A stretch of 64,000 nucleotides of DNA from Dreissena polymorpha. Lineage: Eukaryota; Mollusca; Bivalvia; Myida; Dreissenidae. Of this stretch, positions 10,816 to 21,729 are shown piece by piece. The stretch lies in assembly GCF_020536995.1 (NCBI RefSeq), contig NC_068357.1, positions 63,784,721-63,848,720 of the forward strand, written 5' to 3'. Every line of letters starts with the position of its first letter. The stretch's first letter is position 1. The notes under the pieces were generated by a model. It was not told the origin of the DNA and did not search any database. It saw nothing but the letters and a program-made list of their open reading frames with translations. The position numbers and the translations under genes were made by a program.

Positions 10816-11380
10816 CATACAGGAGAAAAACTGTACAAGTAAAGGTGTGTGGTAATGAATTTTCCCAGAGTAGCATCTTGAAGACACACATGACGATACA
10901 TACTGGAGAGAAACTGTACAAGTGTGCGGTGTGTGGACATTCATTTAGCAAGAGTAGTACCTTGAAGACACACATGGCGATACATTCGGGCGAGAGGGAG
11001 TACAAGTGTGAGGTGTGTGGTAATGCATTTTCCCAGAAAGGTTCCTTGAAGAGACACATGACGATACATTCAGGAGAGAGGGAATACAAGTGTGAGGTGT
11101 GTGGTAATGCATTTAACAGAGTGTTCACTTGAAGAGACACATGAAGATACATACAGGAGTGGGAGCATAAGTGTGAGGTGTGTGGTAATGCATTTAACCA
11201 GAGTGTTCACTTGAAGAGACACATGAGGATATATTCAGGAGAAAGGCTGTGCAAGTGTATGGTATGTGTTATGCACCTAGGATTGTCACTGAAAGAGACA
11301 CTTGCATATACATCCAGGAGATCGATTGATCTAAAAATAAGGACTGCATGTCATGAATAAGTTTATGTTAAATAAATAAA

Positions 11381-11675
11381 ATTGTATTACTAAGATGTGT
11401 TTATTTCACTTTGCAAAATATTTTGACAAATCTATTTTTAGAGCATAGTGTAATTTTTGACATTCCTTCAGACACAACAAAGTAAAATAAATAGCTTTAC
11501 ATGCAACATTGAAATAATGCATGGTAGAAAATTGACATATACAATTAGTCTTAATGTAATAATCGGCAAGAAATTTTAGTTGCATAGTGCTTTAGTATAG
11601 TGAATTATTAAGTACAATTTTATTTTATGCAATTATGAAAGATTATACTTGTTTATTTAATACCTATAAGATTAG
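11381..11675. other. AT-rich 3' flank of the finger gene
   Basis: Nothing recognised beyond the possible 3' UTR and polyadenylation region of the PRDM9-like gene. Confidence 0.4.
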
Positions 11676-12129
11676 TTAAAGTGATATTATGGGCATTTTT
11701 CACTGTTCAATTGAGCTGAAACGAATTAACAGGTCAAAAGAGTTAGTTAAAATGTGATTACTGACTAATTATCTGCAACTCATCTTGCTACCAGTTGTTT
11801 ATTAAAATCTATTTTATATTTGATTTCTTACGCAACTCACCCAGTCCTGTAAGCCGAAATGATCCGTAAAACAAAAGTGTGTCTTTGTGTCGTATGAACG
11901 AATCTTCACTAAAACTAAATTTAGGTTCACATCGTACATGCATGATCAGTTGTCAAAACGAAAGTACGGTTGATATTCAAATGCATTATTTTTCTCTTTC
12001 CGGGATATTGTTTTAGTATTTTGATGCTGCATTAACAAATATAAGTTTATATGAAGTGAAAACACCAAAAATAAACAACGGTTGCGATAGACACCTATAA
12101 ACTGTTAGATGCACATAATATCACTTTAA
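11676..12129. mobile_element. MITE family B, copy 1 (~454 bp)
   Basis: Terminal inverted repeats: TTAAAGTGATATTATGGGCA on the left and TGCACATAATATCACTTTAA on the right. The interior includes TCGTATGAACGAATC and CGTACATGCATGATCAG. TTAA is present at both outer edges, which could be a TTAA target duplication (as for piggyBac-like elements) or part of the repeat. No transposase ORF. Confidence 0.75.
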
Positions 12130-12187
12130 GGTTTTTGAACTTTTTCCAAAAGTAATATAAACTCATTTCAATGCTTTAAAAGAGCAG

Positions 12188-12643
12188 TTTAAAGTGATAT
12201 AATGGACATTTTTCAATGTTGAATTGAGCTGACAAGAATTAACAGGTCCAAAGAGTTAGTTAAAATGTGGTTACTGACCAATTATCTGCAACTAATCTTG
12301 CTACCAGTAGTTTATTAAAAAAATGTATTTTATTTTCGATATTTTACATGACTCACCCAGTCCTCTAAGCCAAAATGATCCGTAAAACAAAAGTGTGTTT
12401 TTGTGTCGTATGAACGAATCTGCACTAAAACTAAATTTAGGTTACCATCGTACATGCATGATCAGTTGTCAAACGAAAGTACGGTTGATATTCAAATGCA
12501 TTATTTTTCTCTTTCCGGGATATTGTTTTAGTATGTTGATGCTGCATTAACAAATATAAGTGTATATGAAGTGAAAACACCAAAAATAAACAACGGTTGC
12601 GATAGACACTTATAAACTGTTAGATGCCCATAATATCACTTTA
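12188..12643. mobile_element. MITE family B, copy 2 (~456 bp), same orientation
   Basis: Direct copy of the preceding element about 60 bp downstream, with the same terminal repeats (left AAAGTGATATAATGGACAT, right GCCCATAATATCACTTT). The interior is similar along its full length, with scattered differences by eye. Confidence 0.8.
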
Positions 12644-13320
12644 CACACTTTTGAATTCTGTCAGAAAAAATGCCTAAAAAATGAAATGTGTGACTAACCT
12701 TTGGTTTGTTGTCAGAAAAAATGCCTAAAAAAAGAACTTAAGAAATGCAATAAACTACTGTTAGTACTTACCAGAATAAACTGGTACTGATACCGATTGG
12801 CAAGCAGCTGCTAGCTAACAAGTGTCCAACTATCATGCAATTAGATAATGACATTATTATGTTGCTTTTTGGAGGTTCAACAGCGTTTGTATCCTGATAG
12901 TGTATGTAAGGAACATTTCTTTTGGTTTTTAATAGTTTAATATTGAATTATAGTCATTCGCCTGTGTGCATGGTTATAAACTTACATTTTGGCAATGGTT
13001 GACCAGCCTCCTTTTTATCAATACCTCTTTAACAGAGGACATAATTAGCTTGCTAAGAAAATATTGGGAATCAACACTTATATATTTCCATGGTTGTTCT
13101 GAGGTGGTTAAACATTTTTAGCTTTGTGACAAAGCCCTTCTTCATTGCACTACGTCTTTTACACACTATGTCCGAGACTGTGAATGAAAATAACAGAAAA
13201 CTATATGCAATTTGACCATTATACAATGAAACAATATTAATTTATACTTGTCTTGTAAAATAACTTACAAATCTCGGAAACAACAAGGGCCAGAGTTGAT
13301 ATATTTGTCATGTCACATGT
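12644..13320. other. No gene seen; one short direct duplication
   Basis: TCAGAAAAAATGCCTAAAAA occurs twice (about 12660 and 12713), giving a 50-60 bp imperfect duplication just after the MITE. Otherwise AT-rich sequence without recognisable features. Confidence 0.4.
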
Positions 13321-13780
13321 GTTGTGGTCTGCTACTAAGTTTTATTAGGGTTAAAACTTGCCCCATTAATAAAGGTTCGGTAGTTGGAATGTAATATCAA
13401 ATTGTGGTTCCGTGCCAAGTTTGTTCAATACATGCAAGTTGGGTAAACATTAGCCCCCCCCGTCCTTGGTGTAACCTGTTTTTTTCTTTATATGTAAACA
13501 TTGAAAACTTTAAAAGTCTCTCAAACCGTAGCGGACAGAGGTTTGGTATTTGGCATGAAACATATTTGTACAAATCGTGCCCCTTGGGTAAAAATGTGCT
13601 CTGCTCTTTGGTTACTTGTTTCATGTATGTAGTAATACGGAAAACTATTCTTCTCTTAAAGGGCAAGGCACTAGGGTTTGGTACTTTGCCAGCTACAGTG
13701 TTTGTTGGTCCTCTACCATTTTTGTCTAGTCATGCCCATGTAGTGGACATGGAATTGCATTCAGATTATCATGTTTGAAT
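13320..13780. repeat. Probable old dispersed repeat
   Basis: Phrases such as GGTATTTGGCATGAAACAT, GGTTTGGTACTTTGCCAGC and GGTCCTCTACCATTTTTGTC resemble the multi-kilobase dispersed repeats common in bivalve genomes. This rests on memory of that repeat style only; boundaries are uncertain. The overlapping ORFs on both strands are not supported as genes. Confidence 0.35.
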
Positions 13781-14780
13781 TAAAGTGGTTGTGGTAAGTT
13801 GAATAAAATGGCCACCAGGTGTTTAAGTTTCTAAAGTTAAAAATCGAGAAATCTGTAGGATAGTATACATAAAATAGTAATTCAAATATTGTGCATGGTT
13901 TGTTTTTGTAAATGAGCATTCTAGATTCACACATGGAGGTCCAGTTTATGCATGTATCTAACATGAACATTATTGGCATGTGAATTTACTCAATAATAAT
14001 TATAAGTCTTTTGGTAGCAAACTACCCACTGTTTGTTCTTTAGCACACCCTGGCAACATACTTCTTATGCTTGAATATATGTCGTATTCTGTAAAAAAAA
14101 GCAGGCACTAGACTTATAACACACTCGTATAACTCCAATTGTTATTAATTGTCTTTTGTTTTCAGTATGAAATCTATGTTTTGTGATTATAAAGTCAAAT
14201 TATTAGGTTTTTCTAAGTATATACTAAAATTCATATATGCCAGACGTCCCAATGTTGGCGGGACAGTCTACTTTTGGGGTGTTTGTCCCAGTGTCCCAAT
14301 ATGACACAATTTGTCACGACAGTCGTAAAAATAAATTACAGAAGCGGTTATCAAGGATTAATCGTTTGGACGAAATGCTTATAAATATAAATTGTTAGTG
14401 ATAAATTTATGGAAGTGTCATATGGTGCAGGTTTATATAATTATAAGTTACCAAAGTTAGGATGGTAAAAACATGTATGGGTGATTTGGATTTAATAATT
14501 TTCTGTAAATATTGACAGATGTGCAAAATACTTTGAAAATAGATGTGTGTTTTTCATGCAATAATTGGAACGCAATTGTGATGTGTTCATTTTAGTAAAT
14601 AGTTCAATCAGCTTTATGAATTGTTTTTTTTTTAATTTTAACTCTTTATTAAAATCATTTTCATGTTTGTATATAAGGAAAATATATGTTAATCCCTTTG
14701 AAGTGTCTTCATCGAGTTATTGGAGGTCTTATGTTTTGCACATTGTACATGGCATATTTATACTTCAATTTCAATGTTTA
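13781..14780. other. AT-rich stretch, no gene seen
   Basis: No recognised features. Short ORFs are residue-biased by AT content. Confidence 0.4.
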
Positions 14781-15177
14781 TGCCCACTGTAGGGTGGCAT
14801 ATAGCATTTGAACTGTCCGTCCGTCAGTCCGCCCGAAAACTTTAACATTGGCCATTACTTTTGCAATATTGAAGATAGAAACTTGATATTTGGCATGCAT
14901 GTGTATCTCATGGAGCTGCACATTTTGAGTGGTGAAAGGTCAAGGTCATCCTTTAATGTCAAAAGTCAAAAAATACAATCCAAGGGAAGTAATAAGCTTT
15001 AAAAGGGAGATAATTTCTAAACCTGCAAAATGATATATTTAAATTTTATTACAAAGCGGCGCAATAAGGGGCATCCAGGTCGGGCTACCGTAACCTCGTG
15101 AAGAGGCCAGTAGGACCTGTAAATAAACTCTGAAACACACACACGGGGCATTGTGTTTCTGACAAACACATCTCTTG
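14781..15177 (+). mobile_element. Dispersed repeat family F, copy 1
   Basis: Begins TGCCCACTGTAGGGTGGCAT and ends CATTGTGTTTCTGAC...ACACATCTCTTG. The interior holds GATATTTGGCATGCATGTG, GAGCTGCACATTTTGAGTGG and AAGGTCAAGGTCATCC. Two further copies lie at 25526 and 40506 with the same start, order and end. Non-coding; class unknown to me. Confidence 0.7.
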
Positions 15178-15381
15178 TTGTCTTGCTGATACTTACAATT
15201 TCAATGATTTACCGTTATAAAAAGGGAGGAATAATATTAACCTCGATTGTGAATTATTCGCTTAAGTATTATTTAAAATGTTATCTAGTAATTTATAAAA
15301 TATTGGCGCTTATGTGGTTCATTCAAATATTTACCATGATTCACTGGGAGTGCATTTAAGAATCATTAAATAACAGTACTG

Positions 15382-15569
15382 TTATGCGAAAATGAGTCTC
15401 GTGCCATAGTTCAAGTCCCTTCTACCCATTGGCACCAAACCTGTCCACAATTAAAAGGTGTCGTGGTCTCATTAGCTGACAGGGTAGCTCTTAATCAGAT
15501 CGTGCTAATGCACAGGCTGGCCTGGAGATATTCTGGCAGCAAATAGCATGAGCCTCATTTTTGCGTGAC
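15382..15569. mobile_element. MITE with GCGAAAATGAG-type inverted ends
   Basis: The left end ATGCGAAAATGAGTC and the right end GCCTCATTTTTGCGTGA are imperfect inverted repeats around a ~150 bp non-coding core. A related element lies at 19764-19978. Confidence 0.55.
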
Positions 15570-16850
15570 GCGACTTAATTTATGTAGAAAATGCTTTGTA
15601 ATTAGCATCAAAAGATATCTATGAAGTGCTTTAATTTGTTATGCATGCGGAAGACGTGTTTTAAACATGCCATGTTCTCAAAGTTAGTAAGAAAATTGAC
15701 TGTTTTTAACAATAAAAATTGCAATGGTATTTTAAAAGTGATAATGTGTTCCTAAAATGAAGAGTGATAAAGGTAATGTGCTGACTTGCTCTAATTGTTA
15801 GCTCATTGAGCAAACATGCTGGTGGGCTTTTGTAATCGGCGAACAAACGACAACTAAACAATTTTTACAAACAAACAAACATCAACTATTGTGGTCTCTT
15901 GTGATGTTTATTTCTGCTACCCCAAATCATCATGTCATACTGGTTGCAAAATATAACCAAGTTTCCATATGTCCAACATGCATTCTCCGGCTACCAATCC
16001 ATTACATGCAATTTAACAGGCCCAGGTGGCTCAAAACTGTGAACAGCCAGTAAATCTAAAAGCTGTTAATTTTTAAACAAAGTAATTTATATGATTTGAT
16101 TAATAACCTTTTAATATATGTGTTTATTTGAAACGCAATTTGTTTGCTATAATAGTTTTAAATGTTTTTGTACATTTTCAGCAACTGGGCCCTAGAGAAG
16201 CAAATACACATGTAAACTCTACCGGAAGTTTCCACAGGCAATGACACCCAGTACAGTACTGGTCCTCATTAACATTGACTGGCCTTGTGCGAGTTCCACA
16301 TACTTAAGTGGAAACTGGATATTTAGGTCTGTCAGCAGGATTCAATATTTCATTTTTGTGGCGTGCTTTTTCTTTTTTAGCCTAGGCTTAATACAATTTC
16401 TTTAGAATGATACAATTTTGCATCACTTTCAACTTTACATTAGAACATATCTTCCTGCTTCTCCATTTTGTTCACTATCATTTCCCAAAATTACAAATTA
16501 ACCTCTAAGTTTCTTCCCATTCCTCAGTTTTCTCAATACAGTATTCCACAAACTGGAAGGCTTGGCCTTTTCCTCAAAGCAAGAAAAAACAAGCTCCATC
16601 AAACTAGCACTGTAGTATTTGAAGTTCATAATTATTTTTTAATTTACTTAGTTTTTTGTTCACAGTTTTCATCCGATTTATGCTAAACATGTTGTTTTAA
16701 GCTATATTTGAACAGCTTTGAATAAGGTTGTCAGCTGCATTTTTAAGGATGCTTCTGGAAATTTGAGCCTCTGATGCGATAGCACTGCATATCCCAACTG
16801 GACGGATCCAATTCCTGTTTAGGCAGTATGTGAGTTTTATTAGTGGTCAC
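15570..16850. other. No gene seen
   Basis: AT-rich sequence without a recognisable coding or repeat signature. Confidence 0.4.
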
Positions 16851-17970
16851 CATACCAGAAAGGTGCGTTTTTCTACTAGTATTCTTATACCATACTGGTC
16901 AGGAGAGGTTTCCTTCTGGTATTCTTGTACCATACCGGACAGGTTTGGTTTCCTCCCGGTATTCTTGTACCATACTTGACAGGTGGGTTTTCCTCCTGGT
17001 ATTCTTGTACCATACCGGACAGATGTGTTTCCTCCTGGTATTCTTGTACCATGCCGGACAGGTGGGGTTTGCTCCTGGTATTCTTGTACTATGCCGGACA
17101 GATGGGGGTTCTTCCTGGTGTTCTTGTACCATGCTGGACAGGTGGGGTTTCCTCCTGGTATTCTTGTACCATACCGGACAAGTGGGGTTTCCTCCTGATA
17201 TTCTTGTACCATGCCGGACAGATGGGGGTTCTTCCTGGTGTTCTTGTACCGTGCTGGACAGGTGGGGTTTCCTTCTGGTATTCTTGTACCATGCCGGACA
17301 AGTGGGGTTTCCTCCTGATATTCTTGTACCATGCCGGACAGGTGGGGTTTCCTCCGGGTATTCTTGTACCATGCCGGACAGGTGGGGTTTCCTCCTTGTA
17401 TTCTTGTACCATGCCGGGCAGGTGAGGGTTCCTCCTGGTATTCTTGTACCATGCCGGACAGGTGGGGTTTCCTCCTGGTATTTTTGTATTCTTGTACCAT
17501 GCCGGACAGGTGGGGTTTCCTACTGGTATTCTTTTACCATGCCGGACAGATGGGGTTTTCTCCTGGTATTCTTATACCATGCCGGACATGTGGGGTTTCC
17601 TCCTGGTATTCTTGTACCATGCTGGACAGTTAGGGTTTTCTCCTGGTATTCTTGTTCCATGCCGTACAGGTGGGGTTATCTCCTGGTATTCTTGTACCAT
17701 GCCGGACAGGTGGGGTTTCTTCCTGGTATTCTTGTACTATACCGGACAGGTGAGGTTTCCTCCTGGTATTCTTGTACCATACCGTACAGGTGGGGTTTCC
17801 TCCCGGTATTCTTGCACCATACCGGACAGGTGTGTTTCCTCCTGGTATTCTTGTACCATACCATACAGGTGGGGTGTCCTCCTGGTATAATTGTACCATA
17901 CCGGACAGGTGGGGTTTCCTCCTGGTATTCTCGTACCATACCAGACTGGTGGGGTTTCCACCTGGTATTC
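16851..17970. repeat. 40-bp minisatellite, about 28 copies
   Basis: Tandem units of 40 bp built from TTCTTGTACCATGCCGGACA followed by GGTGGGGTTTCCTCCTGGTA; a few units are interrupted or slightly longer (for example near 17480). Since 40 is not a multiple of 3, open frames on both strands encode 40-residue periodic peptides. These overlapping ORFs are a by-product of the repeat, not genes. Confidence 0.9.
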
Positions 17971-18560
17971 TTTTATCCCCCGAACAGCACAATACCTCAC
18001 TGAAAATATTAAATCTTTTAGTAAAAAACGCATAGCTCAGCAAAGAGAAATGGTACACACACACTGTTTTCTCCCATTATGCAGCCTCAGGAGCAGAAGG
18101 AGCAGAAGATCCTCAAACTTGAAATACACACACTTGGCTGTTCATGTTTTCAGAGCAATACACTAGCATAATGTTGTACATGTTTATGTTTTAACCTCCT
18201 CATCGCGTACGTGCTATCAGGTATATTTAAAAAAAAAATTAACAGTGGCAAAATGACAATTTTAAAAGATAATGTCATAGATACAAAATATAATTTTGGA
18301 TAACATTGTTTATACAAACAAGCAAAACATACTTCTGACTAGGAGTAAAACAAATATTTCAAAATTTTTCTAATTATTTGAAAATCATCAATTCAAATTT
18401 AGAAAAAAAGAATGTTAAAGCTTTTACTATAACTTTGGAAAAACTGTGTAATACTGACATAACGTTTAAACTACTATTCAAATTCATAAGCCTGCCTGCT
18501 GAAGTGGTGGTATATTCTCTATTGGGTCCATGTTGGAACTTCAGTTCAGAAACAAATAGT
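17971..18560. other. No gene seen
   Basis: AT-rich sequence after the minisatellite; nothing recognised. Confidence 0.4.
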
Positions 18561-18564
18561 ATGC

Positions 18565-18960
18565 TCCTGGTAGGGTGGCATATAGATGTCGGACTGTTTG
18601 TTTGTCCGGCATTACGTTTCCAGAGTGTTTTTTTATCGCTTTGTGATATTTACCTGATTTTTGGTTAGTGAGTTTACCTGCGTGTCTTACAAATCAAGTT
18701 CGAATGTTGTTCCAATCCATGGATTTTTAGTTGTTCCCTTGCGAACAATTAAGGTTAATATCACGTTTTGCAAGCCAGTTTTGTTATGTACCATAAACCT
18801 GATAACTGCCGCATCTGCGCTGAGAAAGAGTTGTATCATTTATGCCAGAGATTTTAGTTTTTCCACTTTATTCGTTCACAAATGGACACGTCATGTAAAT
18901 ATCGTGTTATATGGAATAATTTTGAAAACAAATAAAAAATAAACAATTTTTGAATTTTAC
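18565..18960 (+). repeat. Possible diverged dispersed repeat
   Basis: GGTAGGGTGGCATATAGATG at 18571 resembles the start of repeat family F, but the following sequence differs. Probably a related or chimeric dispersed repeat. ORFs at 18378-18942 are not supported as genes. Confidence 0.3.
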
Positions 18961-19763
18961 GTTTCGCGGAAGGTACTATTTATAAATGATTTAAATAGTC
19001 CACTATATGCTGTGTCTTAATCAAGTGGTATTTTTCGCGCAGCACATGTCATTCAAACTCTGAGGCTTTTAATACATAAGGGTTAATAAAGCTACTGCTG
19101 ATCAACAAGTATAGAGGGATGTCGAGAGTACAATACACTATCACGCGTCTGTTGCGTAACCTCGTTGAAAGTGCTTGCTTGCTTTTGATATGTTTGGGAA
19201 ACGTTTTGTTCTCAACAGATATCGGCGATCTCTCCTGTATTATCAATTGCACGGGGAATAACAACGCAATAGTATAAGGTTAAGTTTGTTTATGTTCACA
19301 GTTCCTAATTTATAAAATGTTGAACATGAGTTCACCAATAACTACTGGTATAATATAGACAAAGGTAAAAATGCTTTATAATCGCTAAAACGGAATATAC
19401 AAAAAAAAACACAACTAACTATAACAAGAATTTTCTTTTTAAAAAAGATAATCGGCGAAAATGCTGACTTCGAAATAAAGATTGAAATTAACGTTTCTCA
19501 ATAATTAAAGTTAAAACAAAAGTGAAGCTATTGTGTGTGTTTTTTCACTTGTTAGTCGCATATTCAGCGCATGAAATGCGCGTTACTATAGTCAAACCAT
19601 ACATTAGTGTTAGTAAATACAAATTATACTAAGGGAGTTCACATCACACGTGTCCTCACATGGCTTATTAGGAGTTTATTTCTCCACCATCAAAATATAT
19701 CTTGTGTTATTATTTAACACGCTGTTTTCTTTCGAACAATTAAATTACACTTTCATATCCGCA
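18961..19763. other. No gene seen
   Basis: A short word cluster at 19025-19070 (GTATTTTTCGCGCAGCACATG, then CTGAGGCTTTTAATA) resembles the segment at 42605-42660, suggesting a shared old repeat. Confidence 0.35.
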
Positions 19764-19978
19764 TCATGCGAAAATGGGTCTTATGGCGTTTCGGCCAGCG
19801 TAGCTCAAGCCCAGCCTGTGCATTTGCGTAGTTTGGTCAGAGATGATGCTGTCCACTTTACAATCACTTAAGGTTTTATGGTTTCATTGTGTATCTCCTG
19901 ACCAGATGATAGATGAGCAGGCTGGGTTGGTCTATAGCTATGATGGGCGCATATGGCATAAGACACATTTTCGCATGA
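19764..19978. mobile_element. MITE with TCATGCGAAAATGGGTC ends
   Basis: Left end TCATGCGAAAATGGGTCTTA, right end TAAGACACATTTTCGCATGA: inverted repeats of about 20 bp around a 175 bp non-coding core. Related in its terminal sequence to 15382-15569. Confidence 0.75.
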
Positions 19979-19990
19979 CGTGGGACTTTT

Positions 19991-20253
19991 TGTCCCCTAC
20001 CGGTGAAACCGGAGGGGACTTATGGTTTGCGCTCGGTGTGTCAGTCAGTCAGTCAATCAGTCACACTTTTCTGGATCCAGCGATAACTTTTAAAGTTCTT
20101 CATATTGTCTTATGAAACTTCAAACATTGATAGATGGCAATATGGAGATTATGCACGTGATTTCATTTTGTTCTTACGTCGAAATTTCTGGTTTCTATGG
20201 CAACAAATATATATAAAAATCTGACAATGGTGGAGTTTCACCGGTAGGGGACC
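19991..20253. mobile_element. MITE with TGTCCCCTACCGGTGAAACC ends
   Basis: The left terminus TGTCCCCTACCGGTGAAACC and the right terminus GTTTCACCGGTAGGGGACC are inverted repeats, one mismatch apart over about 19 bp. The core includes CAGTCAGTCAGTCAATCAG. It sits about 12 bp after the preceding MITE. Confidence 0.7.
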
Positions 20254-21640
20254 ATATTGCTTGGCAATAGTCTTGTTAAATCTAATTTCGAGTTGTATAT
20301 GGCATATTTCAGCACAATTCATTTTGGTATATAATTGAATTTAAAAAAGCAAATACAGCAAACTGGCAAATAAGGGTAGCCTATATAGGCGTTCAGGAAC
20401 GATTTCGAGACGTGATGACCGACTAAGGCAAACATCTGTGGTTAGATGAACGATTTTCCTCTTAACGTGACACTATACTATTTCAGAAGTCTTTTATTTT
20501 TCTCATCTTGAAATCTAAGCTGTGTTTATTGATAGTCAATTATGTCTTCCCCTAACGATTTAGTGACTGAGTACAGACCCTGAAATTCTGAGAGATGGAT
20601 TTTAACGCATGATTGTAACTGGGCCACAATTTGTGTCGATGTGCTATGTACCGGACGTCCTCTCCCGCTGATGTCGCGGACTACAAGAACTAATTAGGAT
20701 CGCCAAGCGGAATGGTAATTGTCCGACATACGAGACCCAGATTTGAAATTGGTCTTCATATCGTTGACATTCTGAAGAAGTTTCATGAATATCGAGTCAA
20801 AAATGTCGCTGATATAGTAGCTAGATTTTTTCTCCATTATCTAGATATTGTCAATACAATATTCTAACAGTCTCATTAACAGTTGGTCGTAAATGCGGCT
20901 TCTTGAGCAGTTACAGAGTTTCTTAGATTTGACAAGGGGACACAGTTGTGGACATAAGTATAGCCCAAAGTCGTCCTTCCCCTAGATTTGATCAAGATGA
21001 AAATTCTTAACAAGTTTTATCACAATTGGACGAAGTTGAGCTTCAAGAGTGAGAGAGGTACAGTTTGACATCACAAGACCCAGGACAGATTAACCAGTGC
21101 TAAGTTGAGTGCCAACACGAGTTATAGCCAATATTCCTATCCGAACGATACTATACACATAAAGGTCACCAAGTAGTCCAAAGTTGAGCGAAATCCACCC
21201 AGCAGTTATGGAGTTGAGGACAGTTTTCGGAACGTTCTGGAGAAAGGGCGAGTGTAAAGTGAAATGCCATCCACTGCATTGGAGTATAAACTTATAAGTA
21301 ATATAAATCCGGTTCAGTTCACTCCCTTTTTTCAATGTCGCCGTTGCAATTCAATTATAACGCTAATTTTCGAAAATTAAAGAACTGTATGTGGATAATT
21401 TACACCTTTTAATTAAGATCTATTGCAGAACACTCTTAAGAAATTTTAATGAGTGTACATCAGTGTATTGATCTTGTTCACGAAAATATCAAAGCGCAGA
21501 AGGCACTGAAGTTGTTGGCTATTGCATAATGTTAGACGCAACTCAGTTTTCAAAATTATGTTATAGCTTTTTATATCGCAAGTTTGAAATGAACAAAACC
21601 CATTCAAATTTATAAAGACATTTGAATGAGAGTGCTATAC
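20254..21640. repeat. Probable decayed dispersed repeat (GTTTCATGAATAT type), no gene
   Basis: Segments such as GAAGAAGTTTCATGAATATC, GTCAAAAATGTCGCTGATA and GTCGTAAATGCGGCTTC recur in style with the long dispersed bivalve repeats that carry 'guanidine-free' pseudo-coding text. No intact ORF. Confidence 0.3.
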
Positions 21641-21672
21641 AAATGATGTACATCATTATTATAATTGTGAAA

Positions 21673-21729
21673 TATAGATAGCTATGTAAAGACTGGTGCC
21701 TAATAGCTATGTAAAGACTGGTGCCTAAG
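21673..21729. repeat. 27-bp perfect tandem duplication
   Basis: TAGCTATGTAAAGACTGGTG plus the following CCTAA occurs twice in immediate succession. Confidence 0.8.

Larger units (their letters stand above)
8263..11380 (+). pseudogene. PRDM9-like gene: PR-domain end, proximal C2H2 finger and ~21-finger tandem array, broken
   Basis: Exon 8263-8382 encodes GEKLLVWFGDECARELGL, matching the end of the PR/SET domain of PRDM9 (ELLVWYGDEYGQELGI). Exon 8575 onward joins in frame and encodes a lone C2H2 finger (C-V-Y-C...H-L-R-R-V-H), like the proximal finger that follows the PR domain in PRDM9. A Ser/Asn-rich linker follows, then a tandem array of 84-bp (28-residue) fingers from about 8950. Block one has 16 fingers, is cut by an inserted element, and resumes at 10816 with about 5-6 decayed fingers. 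Lesions: a 1-nt frame change near 8851-8861, a 2-nt insertion near 9045-9053, a TGA at 9780-9782, and small indels near 10841 and 11118. AATAAA signals at 11371 and 11375 mark the old 3' end. The known role of PRDM9 is to place H3K4me3/H3K36me3 at DNA sites chosen by its fingers and so direct meiotic recombination. This copy lacks upstream exons in the window, so it is a dead or partial paralogue unless the lesions are assembly errors. Confidence 0.7.

Noticed and set aside
16851-17970. CRISPR-like array (regular repeats)
   Set aside because: Units are directly abutting with no unique spacers, and the genome is clearly animal.
16847-18064. Overlapping ORFs of 70-386 codons on both strands
   Set aside because: Produced by the 40-bp minisatellite; periodic peptides in several frames at once are not genes.
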